Below are positions 43,199-52,182 of a DNA stretch of 64,000 nucleotides, piece by piece. The stretch comes from Sphingomonas sp. Leaf339. GTDB taxonomy: Bacteria; Pseudomonadota; Alphaproteobacteria; Sphingomonadales; Sphingomonadaceae. The notes beneath the pieces are model-generated. The model worked only from the letters and a program-made list of their open reading frames with translations. It made no database searches and was not told the DNA's origin. Position 1 is the first letter of the stretch, and each line of letters starts with the position of its first letter. The DNA lies in contig NZ_LMRS01000061.1 in assembly GCF_001426195.1 (NCBI RefSeq), forward strand, positions 1-64,000, in the 5' to 3' direction. The position numbers and the translations under genes are program-made.

Positions 43199-44086
43199 AT
43201 GGATCGTGATCTCTGGTCCGGTCTCGCGGTGTTCGAAACGATCGTCGAGGCTGGCAGCTTTGCGCGAGCGGCAACGCGGCTTGGATTGTCCGCCTCTGCG
43301 CTCAGCCATGCGATGCGATCGCTGGAGACGAAATTGGGCGTTCGACTGCTCGACCGTACCACCCGGTCGCTGGCGCCGACGCCGGCAGGCGAGGAACTGC
43401 TCGCGCGGTTGAGACCGGCGATCGCTTCGGTCGCCGGCGCGCTGGCCGATCTCGACAATGCCCGCGAACGCCCGGCGGGGCGGATCCGGGTCAGCGCGCA
43501 CCGGGTCGCGGCGATCTACGCCATCCTGCCGCGGCTGGCCGACTTTGCGCGCGCCTATCCCGACATCGCTGTCGAATTGGTGGTCGACGACGGGTTCGTC
43601 GACATCGTCGCGGACCGTTTCGATTGCGGGGTCCGGCATGCCCAGACGCTGCAGGCCGACATGATATCGGTGCGGATCAGCGCCCCGGTGCCGCTCGTCT
43701 TCGTCGCCGCCCCGGCCTACCTCGCCGATCATCCCGCTCCCATCGGGCCCGACGATATCGTCGCGCATCGGTGCCTGTGTTACCGATACACGTCCTCTGG
43801 TGTCGTCCACCGGTGGGAGTTCGAGCGGGATGGCCGGACGGTGGAACGGTCGGTCCGTGGCGACTTCATCACCAACGATATCGACGTGATGCGCAACGCC
43901 GCAGTGGCAGGGTTGGGGCTGACTTGCCTGCCGCTACCACATGCCGCGCTGCAATTGGCCGACGGTACGCTGGTCGAAGTGCTGGCCGGCTGGGCACCGA
44001 CGCTGCCCCCGAACCACCTCTACTATCCCAGCCGCCGCCAACCCACTGCCGCCTTCCAGGCCTTCGTGACGGCGATGCGCGTCTGA
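43199..44086 (+). CDS. LysR-family transcriptional regulator
   Basis: This 295-residue regulator has an N-terminal winged HTH (LAVFETIVEAGSFARAATRL, GLSASALSHAMRSLETKLGV) and the LysR effector-binding domain from about residue 90. The subtype is the one that ends in YYPSRRQPTAAFQAFV, common for regulators of oxidoreductases. It is divergent from the aldo/keto reductase, which it probably controls. Confidence 0.92.
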   Translation: MDRDLWSGLAVFETIVEAGSFARAATRLGLSASALSHAMRSLETKLGVRLLDRTTRSLAPTPAGEELLARLRPAIASVAGALADLDNARERPAGRIRVSAHRVAAIYAILPRLADFARAYPDIAVELVVDDGFVDIVADRFDCGVRHAQTLQADMISVRISAPVPLVFVAAPAYLADHPAPIGPDDIVAHRCLCYRYTSSGVVHRWEFERDGRTVERSVRGDFITNDIDVMRNAAVAGLGLTCLPLPHAALQLADGTLVEVLAGWAPTLPPNHLYYPSRRQPTAAFQAFVTAMRV

Positions 44087-44185
44087 TCGCAAGCATGCTT
44101 TGAAAAGATTGAGGGCAGTTGATGATCAGGACCACGGCTCGCTTTGGTGGGGGACGTAACCGTCAACCTTCGAAGACCCAAGGGT

Positions 44186-44245
44186 ATGAACGAGTGTCTG
44201 GAGTTGGGAAACGGGAAGGCCGGCCTGAACGTCTGGAAGTGGGTC
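44186..44245 (+). repeat. 60-bp dispersed repeat, copy 8
   Basis: Starts ATGAACGAGTGTCTGGAGTT and ends GAACGTCTGGAAGTGGGTC. It faces copy 9 in opposite orientation. Confidence 0.7.
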
Positions 44246-44275
44246 CTCTCGATCGGAAGCTGCCGGACGGCTTCC

Positions 44276-44335
44276 GACCCAATTCCCGACGTTAAGCTTG
44301 ACGCAGCGCTCTCCCGATACCGGCCGTTCGTTCTT
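44276..44335 (-). repeat. 60-bp dispersed repeat, copy 9 (reverse strand)
   Basis: Read on the minus strand it starts AAGAACGAACGGCCGG and ends GGGAATTGGGTC. It is the only full copy seen in this orientation and lies 30 bp from copy 8. Confidence 0.65.
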
Positions 44336-44521
44336 CTAGCCACTGCGGGGCCGGGGCGACTGACCTTGGGATTTCTCTGCAGACAGCTTTAAGTATCGTA
44401 AGGGTCGAAAGCCGCCGGTGCGCTGTATCAAAATCGTTTGATTGAGAGGGTCGCCCGGTCTCTCATCCAGCCTGAGGGTGAGTATCCGGCGTTCAAAAGA
44501 GCCCGCTTCTTTGCGGGCTGT

Positions 44522-45058
44522 TCAGTCGTCGTCCTGCCACCTGCGCAGATCCGTCTGGTCATGATAGTCCATGCGAGCCGGCGTGGTGATGAATTCCATG
44601 GTCGTGCCCCACGGCATGCGGCAGTAGCAGACCTTGTTCCCAGGACCTTTCTCGGTTGCATACGGGATAGCGCGTGGCGCGGTGAGGGGTGTGCCTCCTG
44701 CCTTCTCGAAACGCTCGACTGATGCGTCGATGTCGTCGGTGTAGAGAGCGAAGTGTGTAATGCCGAAGTCGCTCGCTCGGATTGGCTGGGCCTGCTCGGG
44801 GCCGTACATTTCGAAGAGCTCGATATCTGGTCCGGTTCCGATCTTGACCATTGCTTGCGCACGCACGACCGTTCCAGGAAAGGCGCCAACGGCCTGCTCG
44901 AAGCCGGGTCCTTGCCGAGGCGGATCCTGTGGTCCGAAAGATTGATAGATCACCTGCCCACCAAAGGCGTCTACCAGGAACGATTTAGCGGCTTCGATGT
45001 CGGGCACCGTGATGCCGATATGATTGACACCGCGAATGACGGGTGCGGTCATGTCCAT
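44522..45058 (-). CDS. VOC-superfamily (glyoxalase/epimerase-like) protein
   Basis: This 178-residue VOC protein begins VIRGVNHIGITVPDIEAAKS, has DIELFEMYGPEQAQP and the second module FGITHFALYTDDIDASVERF, ending with CYCRMPWGTTMEFITTP. The metal-site His and Glu are in place. It could be a glyoxalase, a methylmalonyl-CoA-epimerase-like or a ring-cleavage enzyme. It lies 33 bp downstream of the next hydrolase-encoding gene on the same strand, so they may be one operon with the SDR. Confidence 0.87.
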   Translation of the reverse strand: MDMTAPVIRGVNHIGITVPDIEAAKSFLVDAFGGQVIYQSFGPQDPPRQGPGFEQAVGAFPGTVVRAQAMVKIGTGPDIELFEMYGPEQAQPIRASDFGITHFALYTDDIDASVERFEKAGGTPLTAPRAIPYATEKGPGNKVCYCRMPWGTTMEFITTPARMDYHDQTDLRRWQDDD

Positions 45059-45091
45059 TCTCCTTTCTAATGACGAAACGGTTGCCAGATT

Positions 45092-45940
45092 TCACCGGGC
45101 CGAGAGGAAGTCGATCAGGGCGGCTGCTACTTCATCCGGCCGCTCATCCGCGACATAATGGCTGCACCGCGCGATCGAGCCGCCGGTCACATTGGTCGCG
45201 AATTCCTTAAGCATCGGCACCATCTGCGCACCGAACCGCTGGTCTCCACCCAGGCCAAGCACCGGTATTTCAAGCGACTGCTTCTTGTACTCGAGCGCAG
45301 CCGCATGATCGGCGGCGAGGGTGCGGTACCATTCCATGCCGCCACGCGTGCGGCCAGGAAGCGCCATCGCCTTGGCGTAGATATCGATGTCCGCTGGATT
45401 GAAAGTGCTGTGGTCGTAGAAACGCTCGGCCATGAAGGTCGATAAATAGTCATATTCGCGGCCGTGGATCAGGCGCTCGGGCAAATCCCGGCTTGCGTGA
45501 AAGCCAAAGTGCCAGAGCCTTGCGGTGGTCGCCTCCCACTCGCTCCAGCCCGGTAGTGGGACGTCGAGGACAGTAAGGTGGGTGACCGCCTCGCGATGAA
45601 GGGCGGCCTGTGGCAAGGCGACCATTCCGCCGATGTCATGTCCACACACGGCGTAGCGGAAGTGGCCGAGGGCAACCATCACATCATGCGCGTCGCGCGC
45701 CATTGTCGCCTTGTCATAGCCGCCCTGCGGGCAGTCGGAGAAACCCGCGCCGCGCAGATCGATGGCGACCACGCTGAAATGCTCGGCCAGCAGCGGCATC
45801 ACCTTGTGCCATTCCCACCACGTTTCAGGCCAGCCGTGAAGCAGCAGGATTGGCGGCCCTGCGCCGCCTGTGACGGCGTTGATCTTGATGCCGTTCACCT
45901 GCACCAGTTGCTGGGTAAACCCGTGCAAAGTCGCGATCAT
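45092..45940 (-). CDS. Alpha/beta hydrolase (epoxide hydrolase/haloacetate dehalogenase-like)
   Basis: This 282-residue enzyme has ILLLHGWPETWWEWHKVMPL (HGWPE, oxyanion region), YAVCGHDIGGMVALPQA with a nucleophile Asp in GHDIGG, and CSHYVADERPDEVA with the catalytic His. The Asp nucleophile points to the epoxide-hydrolase/dehalogenase branch and not to a Ser esterase. It sits in a minus-strand series SDR-hydrolase-VOC. Confidence 0.88.
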   Translation of the reverse strand: MIATLHGFTQQLVQVNGIKINAVTGGAGPPILLLHGWPETWWEWHKVMPLLAEHFSVVAIDLRGAGFSDCPQGGYDKATMARDAHDVMVALGHFRYAVCGHDIGGMVALPQAALHREAVTHLTVLDVPLPGWSEWEATTARLWHFGFHASRDLPERLIHGREYDYLSTFMAERFYDHSTFNPADIDIYAKAMALPGRTRGGMEWYRTLAADHAAALEYKKQSLEIPVLGLGGDQRFGAQMVPMLKEFATNVTGGSIARCSHYVADERPDEVAAALIDFLSAR

Positions 45941-45990
45941 GATTGCTCTCCCGTTCGTTACTGACGTTCATCAAAACTGGCGGCCAGCGC

Positions 45991-46815
45991 TCAGCCCCGG
46001 TCGAAATCGGTGGCGATCGTGATATCGCGCCAGGCGTCGATGTCGCTGCGGAACGCTGCCAGCTTGCGCTCGGCGATTGTGTGCGCCGCCGGGCCGAGCG
46101 GGAGATGAAGTGGGGCGTCTTCGGCGTCGACTGCCTCGAGGATCACCGCCACCGCTTTGTCGGGATCGCCCGCCTGATTGCCGTCGTTGGTGTCGCGATA
46201 GTTCCTGCGCGAGGTTGCCGCGTATTCCGGCATTTCGTTAGCCGCCATCGTGATCGAACGGCCCAGGAAATCGGTCCGGAACGGCCCAGGCTCGACGATC
46301 AGCACGCGAATGCCGAACGGCTTTAGCTCGCCGGCGAGCGCTTCGGAAATCCCTTCCACGGCGAACTTGGCGGCGTGATAATAACCTCCGCCGCCGCGGC
46401 CCTCGATGCCGGCACCGGACGACATGTTGACGATCGTTCCGCCCGAACGTCGCAAAGCCGGAAGCGCGGCTCTGGTGGTTTCAATCAGACCGAAGACGTT
46501 CACCTCGAACATCGGCCGATATTCCTCGGGCCTGCCTTCCTCGATCGCACCGAACAGTGCGTAGCCGGCACTGTTCACGAGGACGTCGATCCCGCCAAAG
46601 GCATCGACAGCCTTTGCGACCGCCGCCCTGGCCGCCCCCGCATCAGTTACGTCGAGTTGCAAGGTGATCATGCGATCGTCGAATGGCTCCGCCATCTCCT
46701 CGATCGCCTTGACGTTGCGGGCCGTCGCGACGACCCGATCGCCCCGGCGTGCCGTCGCGAGCGCAAGCCGTTGGCCGAAGCCGCTCGAGCAGCCTGTGAT
46801 GAGCCAGGTTTTCAT
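45991..46815 (-). CDS. SDR-family oxidoreductase
   Basis: This 274-residue SDR has TGCSSGFG near the N-terminus, VNSAG and the YHAAKFAVEG catalytic motif, followed by VLIVEPGPFRTDFLGRS. This is the group that includes many NADP-dependent 11-beta-HSD-like dehydrogenases of bacteria. It is divergent from a LysR regulator about 100 bp away, with an inverted repeat between. A closely similar SDR lies at 56.2 kb. Confidence 0.9.
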   Translation of the reverse strand: MKTWLITGCSSGFGQRLALATARRGDRVVATARNVKAIEEMAEPFDDRMITLQLDVTDAGAARAAVAKAVDAFGGIDVLVNSAGYALFGAIEEGRPEEYRPMFEVNVFGLIETTRAALPALRRSGGTIVNMSSGAGIEGRGGGGYYHAAKFAVEGISEALAGELKPFGIRVLIVEPGPFRTDFLGRSITMAANEMPEYAATSRRNYRDTNDGNQAGDPDKAVAVILEAVDAEDAPLHLPLGPAAHTIAERKLAAFRSDIDAWRDITIATDFDRG

Positions 46816-46866
46816 GACTATGAACCTCCAGATGATGGAGAAGATCTAGGTGTTTAGATTTGTTCT

Positions 46867-46897
46867 TGAACTGACGTAGCTGTATTCTACGCGTTCA
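46867..46897. promoter_or_regulatory. Imperfect inverted repeat, possible LysR operator
   Basis: TGAACTGACGTAG and CTACGCGTTCA form an imperfect inverted repeat in the gap between the divergent SDR and LysR genes, where LysR proteins usually bind. Confidence 0.4.
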
Positions 46898-46917
46898 GTT
46901 TTGTGCGGGTGGCGGCG

Positions 46918-47778
46918 ATGGATTGGAGTGACGTCAGGGTTTTTCTCGCTGTCGCGCGAGCTGGTACGCTCGGTGGCGCCGCGCGCACTCTTCAGACAAG
47001 CCATCCGACCGTCGGCAGGCGCCTCCGCGCACTGGAGCAGGCAATCGGTCACACGCTCTTTCAGCGTACAGCGGACGGTCTTGTCCTGACCGATGAGGGC
47101 CAGGGTGTCATCGCGCTGGCCGAGCAGATGGAAGAAGGCGCGCTGGCCATGGAGCGTCGGCTTGCAGGGCAGGAGCAGGATCTCAAGGGCAGTCTGCGCA
47201 TTTCGTCGGCGGACTGGTTCGGGGCCTATGTCCTGCCCCCCATCCTGGCGGACTTCTCAAAGGCCTATCCCAATGTCGACGTCGAGATACTGACCGGCAC
47301 GCGCCTGTTCAACCTTGCCCAACGGGAGGCCGACGTCGCCTTTCGTATTGTTCCGTTCGACACTGCCGATGTCGTTCAGCGGCGGCTCTTCAGGCTCGAA
47401 TATGGCGCCTACATCGCCGAGGAAGCAGCTGATCCCAAATATGGCGACGGGACCGGATCCCGGCTGATCACCCACGACACATCCACGGGTCATTTTCCCG
47501 ACATCGCGTGGCTCATCGAGAGCTTCCCGAACGCAAGACCGGTCGTGCGATCGAACAACCGCAACGTCCAGGGGCGCATGTGCCGGCAAGGCATTGGCAT
47601 CGCTGTCCTGCCCCGCGTAGTCGGCAATCAGATCCCGGGGATCCGCACACTGGAAGTGCCGACGCAACCTCCAGCGCGAGACATCTGGATGGGATACCAC
47701 CGGGACCTACGGCGTCTTCAGCGTCTTCGCGCATTCATCTCGACGGTAACGGACCATCTCGTAAACGCGACCGCATGA
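46918..47778 (+). CDS. LysR-family transcriptional regulator
   Basis: This 286-residue regulator has the N-terminal HTH (DVRVFLAVARAGTLGGAART, LQTSHPTVGRRLRALEQAIG) and an effector domain beginning about residue 90 (LRISSADWFGAYVLPPILAD). I chose ATG at 46918 (MDWSDVRVF) over an in-frame GTG at 46903 because LysR proteins usually start within a few residues of this segment. Divergent from the SDR gene, its probable target. Confidence 0.9.
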   Translation: MDWSDVRVFLAVARAGTLGGAARTLQTSHPTVGRRLRALEQAIGHTLFQRTADGLVLTDEGQGVIALAEQMEEGALAMERRLAGQEQDLKGSLRISSADWFGAYVLPPILADFSKAYPNVDVEILTGTRLFNLAQREADVAFRIVPFDTADVVQRRLFRLEYGAYIAEEAADPKYGDGTGSRLITHDTSTGHFPDIAWLIESFPNARPVVRSNNRNVQGRMCRQGIGIAVLPRVVGNQIPGIRTLEVPTQPPARDIWMGYHRDLRRLQRLRAFISTVTDHLVNATA

Positions 47779-47823
47779 TGTGCGGCCCAGCAGTGACTCA
47801 AGGCTTCCGGATAAACTGCAAGA

Positions 47824-49497
47824 TCAGTGCTGGCGCGCTCGCGCGGGCGGTGGCGGGGTAAAAACGGCGCGAGAAGGTGCACCCCACATTTGGCCGGGTC
47901 TGGCCATCGCATATATCGCGTGCGACATCTCCTTCCACAATGCGTTGCGGTCGCCGTCTGTCGTGTAGAGCATCGGCATGCTGTGCGTCGCGCCTGGCAC
48001 GTAGCGAAAGTCGGCGTGACCGCCGACTTTGCGAAACGCGGCATCGAGCTGACGCACCGGACCGTCGAGGTAGTAGGAATCGGCGGTTCCAACCACGACA
48101 TGGACCTTGCCATCGACATACCTGCCCAGCCGCGGCCAGTCGGCTTCGATCCGGTGCCCGATGTCGTAGCGCTCACGCCAATAGGCCGCGACGGCAGGAT
48201 CGACAGCGCCAGTTTCCCGGTCGAACAGGAAGGCGGGCTCGCCGTCGCGCTGGCGAGGAGAAAAGACCCATTCGAACGAGCGGAGCTGCCCGCCGCTGTG
48301 ACCGAGAACGCCTTCCAGCCGGGCAGCTTCCTCGATAGTGCCGAGCACCTTGTCGTGATCGCGTTCGAGCGGGCGCGGCTTGCCGTCAGGGGCACGATAC
48401 ATGTTCGCGCCGGCTGCATAGAGATCGACGCCGAGAAAGTCGTGGAAATCGACCGGGTCGGGCGCCGTCGCCCAGCTGCCGCCGAAGAGTTGCGGGTAGC
48501 GGACGATAGCCCAGAGCGCGAACCAGCCGCCCGAGCTGTGCCCCGTCAGAAAACGGCCGGACGGTTTGGCATCCATTCTGTATTTGGCTTCGAGGGCGGG
48601 AATAACCTCCTCGACCAGCGCCTCGCCCAAAGGGCCGTTGTTCACGCCGTCGGCGAATTCAGTCGTGCCGTTCCGAGACGAGTGATCAAGGGCGACCCAG
48701 ATCATCGGCGGCATGACGCCGGTTTTCATCAGGTGCCACATGCGCGAAAGCTGCTGGCCGGCCAGCTTGTGTCCCGTGCCGAACGCAGTGGCCGTGTAGA
48801 CGGTGGGATAGGTCGTGCGCGACATGGCGTTATAGCCCGGCGGGGTCAGCACCCATGCGGCCACCGCCTGGTTCGCGCCGTGAAAGCGCGTCAGCACTTT
48901 GGATGGCATTCGCTCATCGTGAAGATGCGGTCGGGATGCGGCGATCTGCTCCGCCGCGACGAGAGGCAGCCCGGTCGTGTCGAACTGGTCGGTCTCCGGC
49001 GGCACCGCATGCTCGAGTTGGAGGGTCGGCATCGATGATAGCGGGAAGTGTACTGTGACGACCTTGGATGCGAGGTCCCCAGGTCCCCGACCGGTAAAGT
49101 TGTAGTCGCCGTTGCGATCGAGCACCGCCTGCACGCGGTAGGTGCCCGGCGCCAGCGTTGCGAAGCTGGCGGGGAAGGCCGCTGTCCGTGTATTGATCGT
49201 CGCGGAGCGACTGGTTCCAAAACTCGCCACGTCGCGCGCCGCGACCGATACGTCCTCTCCACGCTCAAGGTCGACAGCGTCGCTTGTCATATTCTCGCTC
49301 GTCGCCCGTGCGGCGAACACCAGCAGCCGGCCGCTCGCGTCCTCGGCGAGGTCGGGCTGCAGCGTCACGGCGACCCGCGTTTCGGGCTCCGCAGCGCCGA
49401 TGAGGAGCGACGCCAGTCCCGATGCTAAGATGAAGCGGGTCGCCTTCGACGATGCTTCCCGGCGCGGTTCAGTCTCGATGATCGCTTCGTTGCTCAC
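47824..49497 (-). CDS. Exported esterase (Fes/esterase-D-like alpha/beta hydrolase)
   Basis: This 557-residue protein starts at a GTG that overlaps the racemase stop (GTGA). A hydrophobic segment at residues ~20-36 would export it. Residues ~40-170 form an Ig-like or unknown beta domain (GRLLVFAARATSENMTSDAV), and ~200-540 form an esterase_D/Fes-like hydrolase (WVLTPPGYNA, GRFLTGHSSGGWFALWAIVR with the nucleophile Ser, late GATHSMPM His). Substrates may be phenolic, siderophore or peptide esters. It is the last gene of the minus-strand run from the oxidoreductase at 51.6 kb. Confidence 0.82.
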   Translation of the reverse strand: MSNEAIIETEPRREASSKATRFILASGLASLLIGAAEPETRVAVTLQPDLAEDASGRLLVFAARATSENMTSDAVDLERGEDVSVAARDVASFGTSRSATINTRTAAFPASFATLAPGTYRVQAVLDRNGDYNFTGRGPGDLASKVVTVHFPLSSMPTLQLEHAVPPETDQFDTTGLPLVAAEQIAASRPHLHDERMPSKVLTRFHGANQAVAAWVLTPPGYNAMSRTTYPTVYTATAFGTGHKLAGQQLSRMWHLMKTGVMPPMIWVALDHSSRNGTTEFADGVNNGPLGEALVEEVIPALEAKYRMDAKPSGRFLTGHSSGGWFALWAIVRYPQLFGGSWATAPDPVDFHDFLGVDLYAAGANMYRAPDGKPRPLERDHDKVLGTIEEAARLEGVLGHSGGQLRSFEWVFSPRQRDGEPAFLFDRETGAVDPAVAAYWRERYDIGHRIEADWPRLGRYVDGKVHVVVGTADSYYLDGPVRQLDAAFRKVGGHADFRYVPGATHSMPMLYTTDGDRNALWKEMSHAIYAMARPGQMWGAPSRAVFTPPPPARARQH

Positions 49498-50225
49498 TCC
49501 GCAGTCCGCCGCGCTTTATCGATGCCCTTGACGGTGCCCAGCGCATGATCGAGCGCCGCTGCCGCATGAATGTCCGTGGTGTCGAATATCGGCACGGGGC
49601 TGTCTTCTTGGCCGATAAGCAGCATGATTTCGGTACAGCCAAGGATCACCGCCTGGGCACCGGCACCGACAAGACGCCTGATCACCGCCCGGTAGGCCTC
49701 TCGCGACGAGGACTCTATCCGTCCTGTGACCAATTCATCATAGATGATCCGGTGCACGGTCGCGCGGTCCTGCTCCTCGGGAACTATCACCTCCAAACCG
49801 TAGCGTTCGGTCAGGCGCCCTTTGTAGAAATCCTGCTCCATGGTGAATGCCGTGCCGAGCAGCCCGACCTTCTGGAGCCCGGCGGCCACGATCCGCTCCG
49901 CGGTGGGATCGGCGATGTGGATCAGCGGAATGCTAACGGAGCTTTGCACGTCGTGCGCCATCCTGTGCATGGTGTTCGTGCAGATCAGAAGCAGGTCCGC
50001 TCCGGCTGCCTCCAGCCGCCGTGCGGCGTCCACCATCCGCTCGGTGAGGCGGCTCCAGTCGCCGGCATGTTGCAGCGCCTCGATTTCCGCAAAATCGAAC
50101 GACCATAAAAGGCAACGGGCCGAAGCGGTTGCACCCAAACGGATGCGAACGCCTTCGTTGAGGAGGCGATAATATTCCGCCGAGCTTTCCCAGCTCATGC
50201 CTCCAATCAGACCGATCATTCGCAT
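49494..50225 (-). CDS. Aspartate/glutamate racemase-family protein
   Basis: This 243-residue protein has IGLIGGMSWESSAEYYRLLN at the start, DLLLICTNTMHRMA with the first catalytic Cys and AVILGCTEIMLLI with the second, as in Asp/Glu/hydantoin racemases of the YgeA type. I use the ATG at 50225, which overlaps the preceding oxidoreductase stop; a GTG at 50228 is also possible. Its stop overlaps the esterase start. Tight overlaps on both sides mark an operon. Confidence 0.88.
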   Translation of the reverse strand: MRMIGLIGGMSWESSAEYYRLLNEGVRIRLGATASARCLLWSFDFAEIEALQHAGDWSRLTERMVDAARRLEAAGADLLLICTNTMHRMAHDVQSSVSIPLIHIADPTAERIVAAGLQKVGLLGTAFTMEQDFYKGRLTERYGLEVIVPEEQDRATVHRIIYDELVTGRIESSSREAYRAVIRRLVGAGAQAVILGCTEIMLLIGQEDSPVPIFDTTDIHAAAALDHALGTVKGIDKARRTAE

Positions 50226-51610
50226 CACGCCTCTCCATTCCCAGGTTGAAGATCGAGCAGCAATGTCGGGATCAGTTCTGACACTGTGGGATGGATGGGC
50301 ACCGCCCAGCGAAGCTGCTCGATCGGTTGGTCGGCATTCATCATGTCGAGGACGCCGTGGATCGCCTCGTCGCCGCTCGTTCCCAGTATCGCTGCGCCGA
50401 GAATGCGGCGGGTCTCGGCGTCGGCCACGACCTTCATGAACCCCTGCGTCTCGCCCTTCTCCACTGCGCGACCGACGCGGGACATCGGCCGCTTGGAATG
50501 GAGCAGCCGTCGTCCGGTCCTGGCCGCCTCGGCATCGGTCATGCCCACCCGTGCGAGCGGAGGATCGATGTAGAGCGCGTAGCCAGGCAGACGCTGGCTG
50601 ACCCGGCGGTCCTCCCCGTCCAAGAGGTTCGCGGCGACGATCTCGAAATCGTTATAGGCAGTGTGCGTGAAGGCGCCGCGACCGTTGCAGTCGCCCAGCG
50701 CCCAGATGCCCGGGACGCTGGTCTCCAGCCTGTCGTCCACGGTGATATAGCCGCGTGCATCCACTGCCACGCCGGCGACCTCCAGCCCGAGGTCGTCGGT
50801 GTTCGGCCGCCGCCCGACCGCCATCAGGACGTGGCTGGCGACGACCGGCTGCGCGTCCTCAGCGCAGTCCACACGCACCTCGACGTCCGCGCCGCTGCGC
50901 GCGAAGGCGATGCAGTCCGCACCCGTCCGGATCGTGATGCCCTCGGCCTCTAGGATTTGTCGGACGGCGTCCGACACGTCGGGGTCCTCCCGCGCGATGA
51001 GCCGGTCCATCCGCTCCACAATTGTGATCTCGGCGCCGAAGCGCCGATACATCTGGGCGAACTCCAGCCCGATGTAGCTTCCGCCGATCACCACGAGATG
51101 CCGGGGAAGCGCGTCGAGCGCGACGATGTCGGTATTGGTGAGGAGCGGCACCTGGTCCGCGCCCGGCATTTCCGGCACCACAGCCCTGCCGCCGACGTTG
51201 ATGAAGATGCGCGGTGCGGTCAGTCGTTCCCCATCAACGGTGACGACGCCGGAACTCTCAAAGCGCGCATGCCCCCGGATGAGCTCGACGTTGGCCATGC
51301 CGAACAGCCAGCTTTCGTTACCCGCCCGTCCATCCCGGATGATCCTGTCCGCCCGGTCTGCGACTGCCTTCATGTCGACGTCAACTGGCCCTGCGACACT
51401 GAAGCCGTAGTCTGCGCCACGCCGCGCGGTGTGGATGGCATAGGCGCTCGCCACGAGCGTCTTGGTAGGCCTGCACCCGGTGTTGACGCATGTGCCGCCA
51501 ACATGATGGCGCTCGATGATGGCGACCGACAGGCCGGCATCGTTCAGCCGGCCGGCGAGCGCCGGACCCGCCTGGCCGGCGCCGATGATGATTGCGTCGA
51601 AGCTGCGCAT
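50225..51610 (-). CDS. FAD-dependent pyridine-nucleotide disulfide oxidoreductase (mercuric-reductase-like)
   Basis: This 461-residue flavoprotein has IIIGAGQAGPALAGRL, then GGTCVNTGCRPTKTLVASA with the redox-active CxxxxC, an NAD-binding VVIGGSYIGLEFAQMYRRFG, the ALGDCNGRGAFTHTAYND motif, and the dimerisation domain ending HPTVSELIPTL. It resembles the mercuric reductase/dihydrolipoamide dehydrogenase group without an extra N-terminal metal domain or a C-terminal Cys pair, so it probably does not reduce mercury. Chosen start MRSFDAIIIG at 51610. Ohr lies 85 bp upstream. Confidence 0.88.
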   Translation of the reverse strand: MRSFDAIIIGAGQAGPALAGRLNDAGLSVAIIERHHVGGTCVNTGCRPTKTLVASAYAIHTARRGADYGFSVAGPVDVDMKAVADRADRIIRDGRAGNESWLFGMANVELIRGHARFESSGVVTVDGERLTAPRIFINVGGRAVVPEMPGADQVPLLTNTDIVALDALPRHLVVIGGSYIGLEFAQMYRRFGAEITIVERMDRLIAREDPDVSDAVRQILEAEGITIRTGADCIAFARSGADVEVRVDCAEDAQPVVASHVLMAVGRRPNTDDLGLEVAGVAVDARGYITVDDRLETSVPGIWALGDCNGRGAFTHTAYNDFEIVAANLLDGEDRRVSQRLPGYALYIDPPLARVGMTDAEAARTGRRLLHSKRPMSRVGRAVEKGETQGFMKVVADAETRRILGAAILGTSGDEAIHGVLDMMNADQPIEQLRWAVPIHPTVSELIPTLLLDLQPGNGEA

Positions 51611-51695
51611 GCGAAGGCTACCTTTCGATGTTTGCCAAGGCGCGAAGCGCCGCTCGGAAAGGGGACGGGTTCGGACATGGCCAGACCCATCAAGG

Positions 51696-52121
51696 TCAGA
51701 CGATGCTGAGGCGAACGTCGATTTTGCCTCGCGTCGCATTGGAGTAGGGGCAGGTCTGGTGAGCAGCCTCAACCAGACGTTGGGCGTCGTTGCGTTCTAC
51801 GCCCGGCAGCGCCACGGCAAGCTCGACATCCAGACCGAAGCCGCCTTCGCTGCGCATGCCGATCCCGACGGTCGCCGTCACCGCCGCACCCGTCGGGACC
51901 TGGAGGTTCAGCTCGTGCGCGGCGAACTTCATCGCGCTGAGGAAGCACGCGGCGTAACCCGACGCGAACAGCTGTTCCGGGTTGGTCCCCTCGCCACCGG
52001 CGCCGCCGAGCGCCTTCGGCGTGGACAGCTGGAGGTCGAGCTTCCCGTCCTCGGTGCGGGTGCGTCCATCGCGGCCCCCGTTCGCGGTGGCGGCGGTGCG
52101 GTATTTGACGTCGATGGACAT
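51696..52121 (-). CDS. ohr: Organic hydroperoxide resistance protein Ohr
   Basis: This 141-residue OsmC/Ohr-family protein reduces organic hydroperoxides with two cysteines, C59 (GYAACFLSAMK) and C124 (TCPYSNATRG). KYRTAATANGGRDGR, then LSTPKALGG and GTNPEQLFASGYAACF are the usual Ohr blocks. Its genomic setting beside a disulfide oxidoreductase and a sigma factor suggests an oxidative-stress response. I see no MarR-type OhrR gene nearby. Confidence 0.92.
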   Translation of the reverse strand: MSIDVKYRTAATANGGRDGRTRTEDGKLDLQLSTPKALGGAGGEGTNPEQLFASGYAACFLSAMKFAAHELNLQVPTGAAVTATVGIGMRSEGGFGLDVELAVALPGVERNDAQRLVEAAHQTCPYSNATRGKIDVRLSIV

Positions 52122-52182
52122 GGTTCAATCCTTTCGTGGAGCGGCGCAGACAGGTCCGGCGCCAAAGGTGTTGGCGTGCGCG

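Larger units (their letters stand above)
44087..44521. other. Intergenic stretch holding two inverted repeat copies
   Basis: This 435-bp gap between LysR and the converging VOC gene holds no gene. It contains one 60-bp repeat on each strand (44186-44245 plus, 44276-44335 minus), with a GGAAGC...GCTTCC hairpin between them (about 44255-44275). Confidence 0.7.

Noticed and set aside
47827..49038. 403-codon plus-strand frame opposite the esterase
   Set aside because: Antisense shadow; the esterase has a clear nucleophile elbow and signal segment.
50225..51610. Mercuric reductase MerA
   Set aside because: The active-site CxxxxC is shared with many disulfide oxidoreductases; no N-terminal metal-binding domain, no C-terminal Cys pair and no mer genes nearby.
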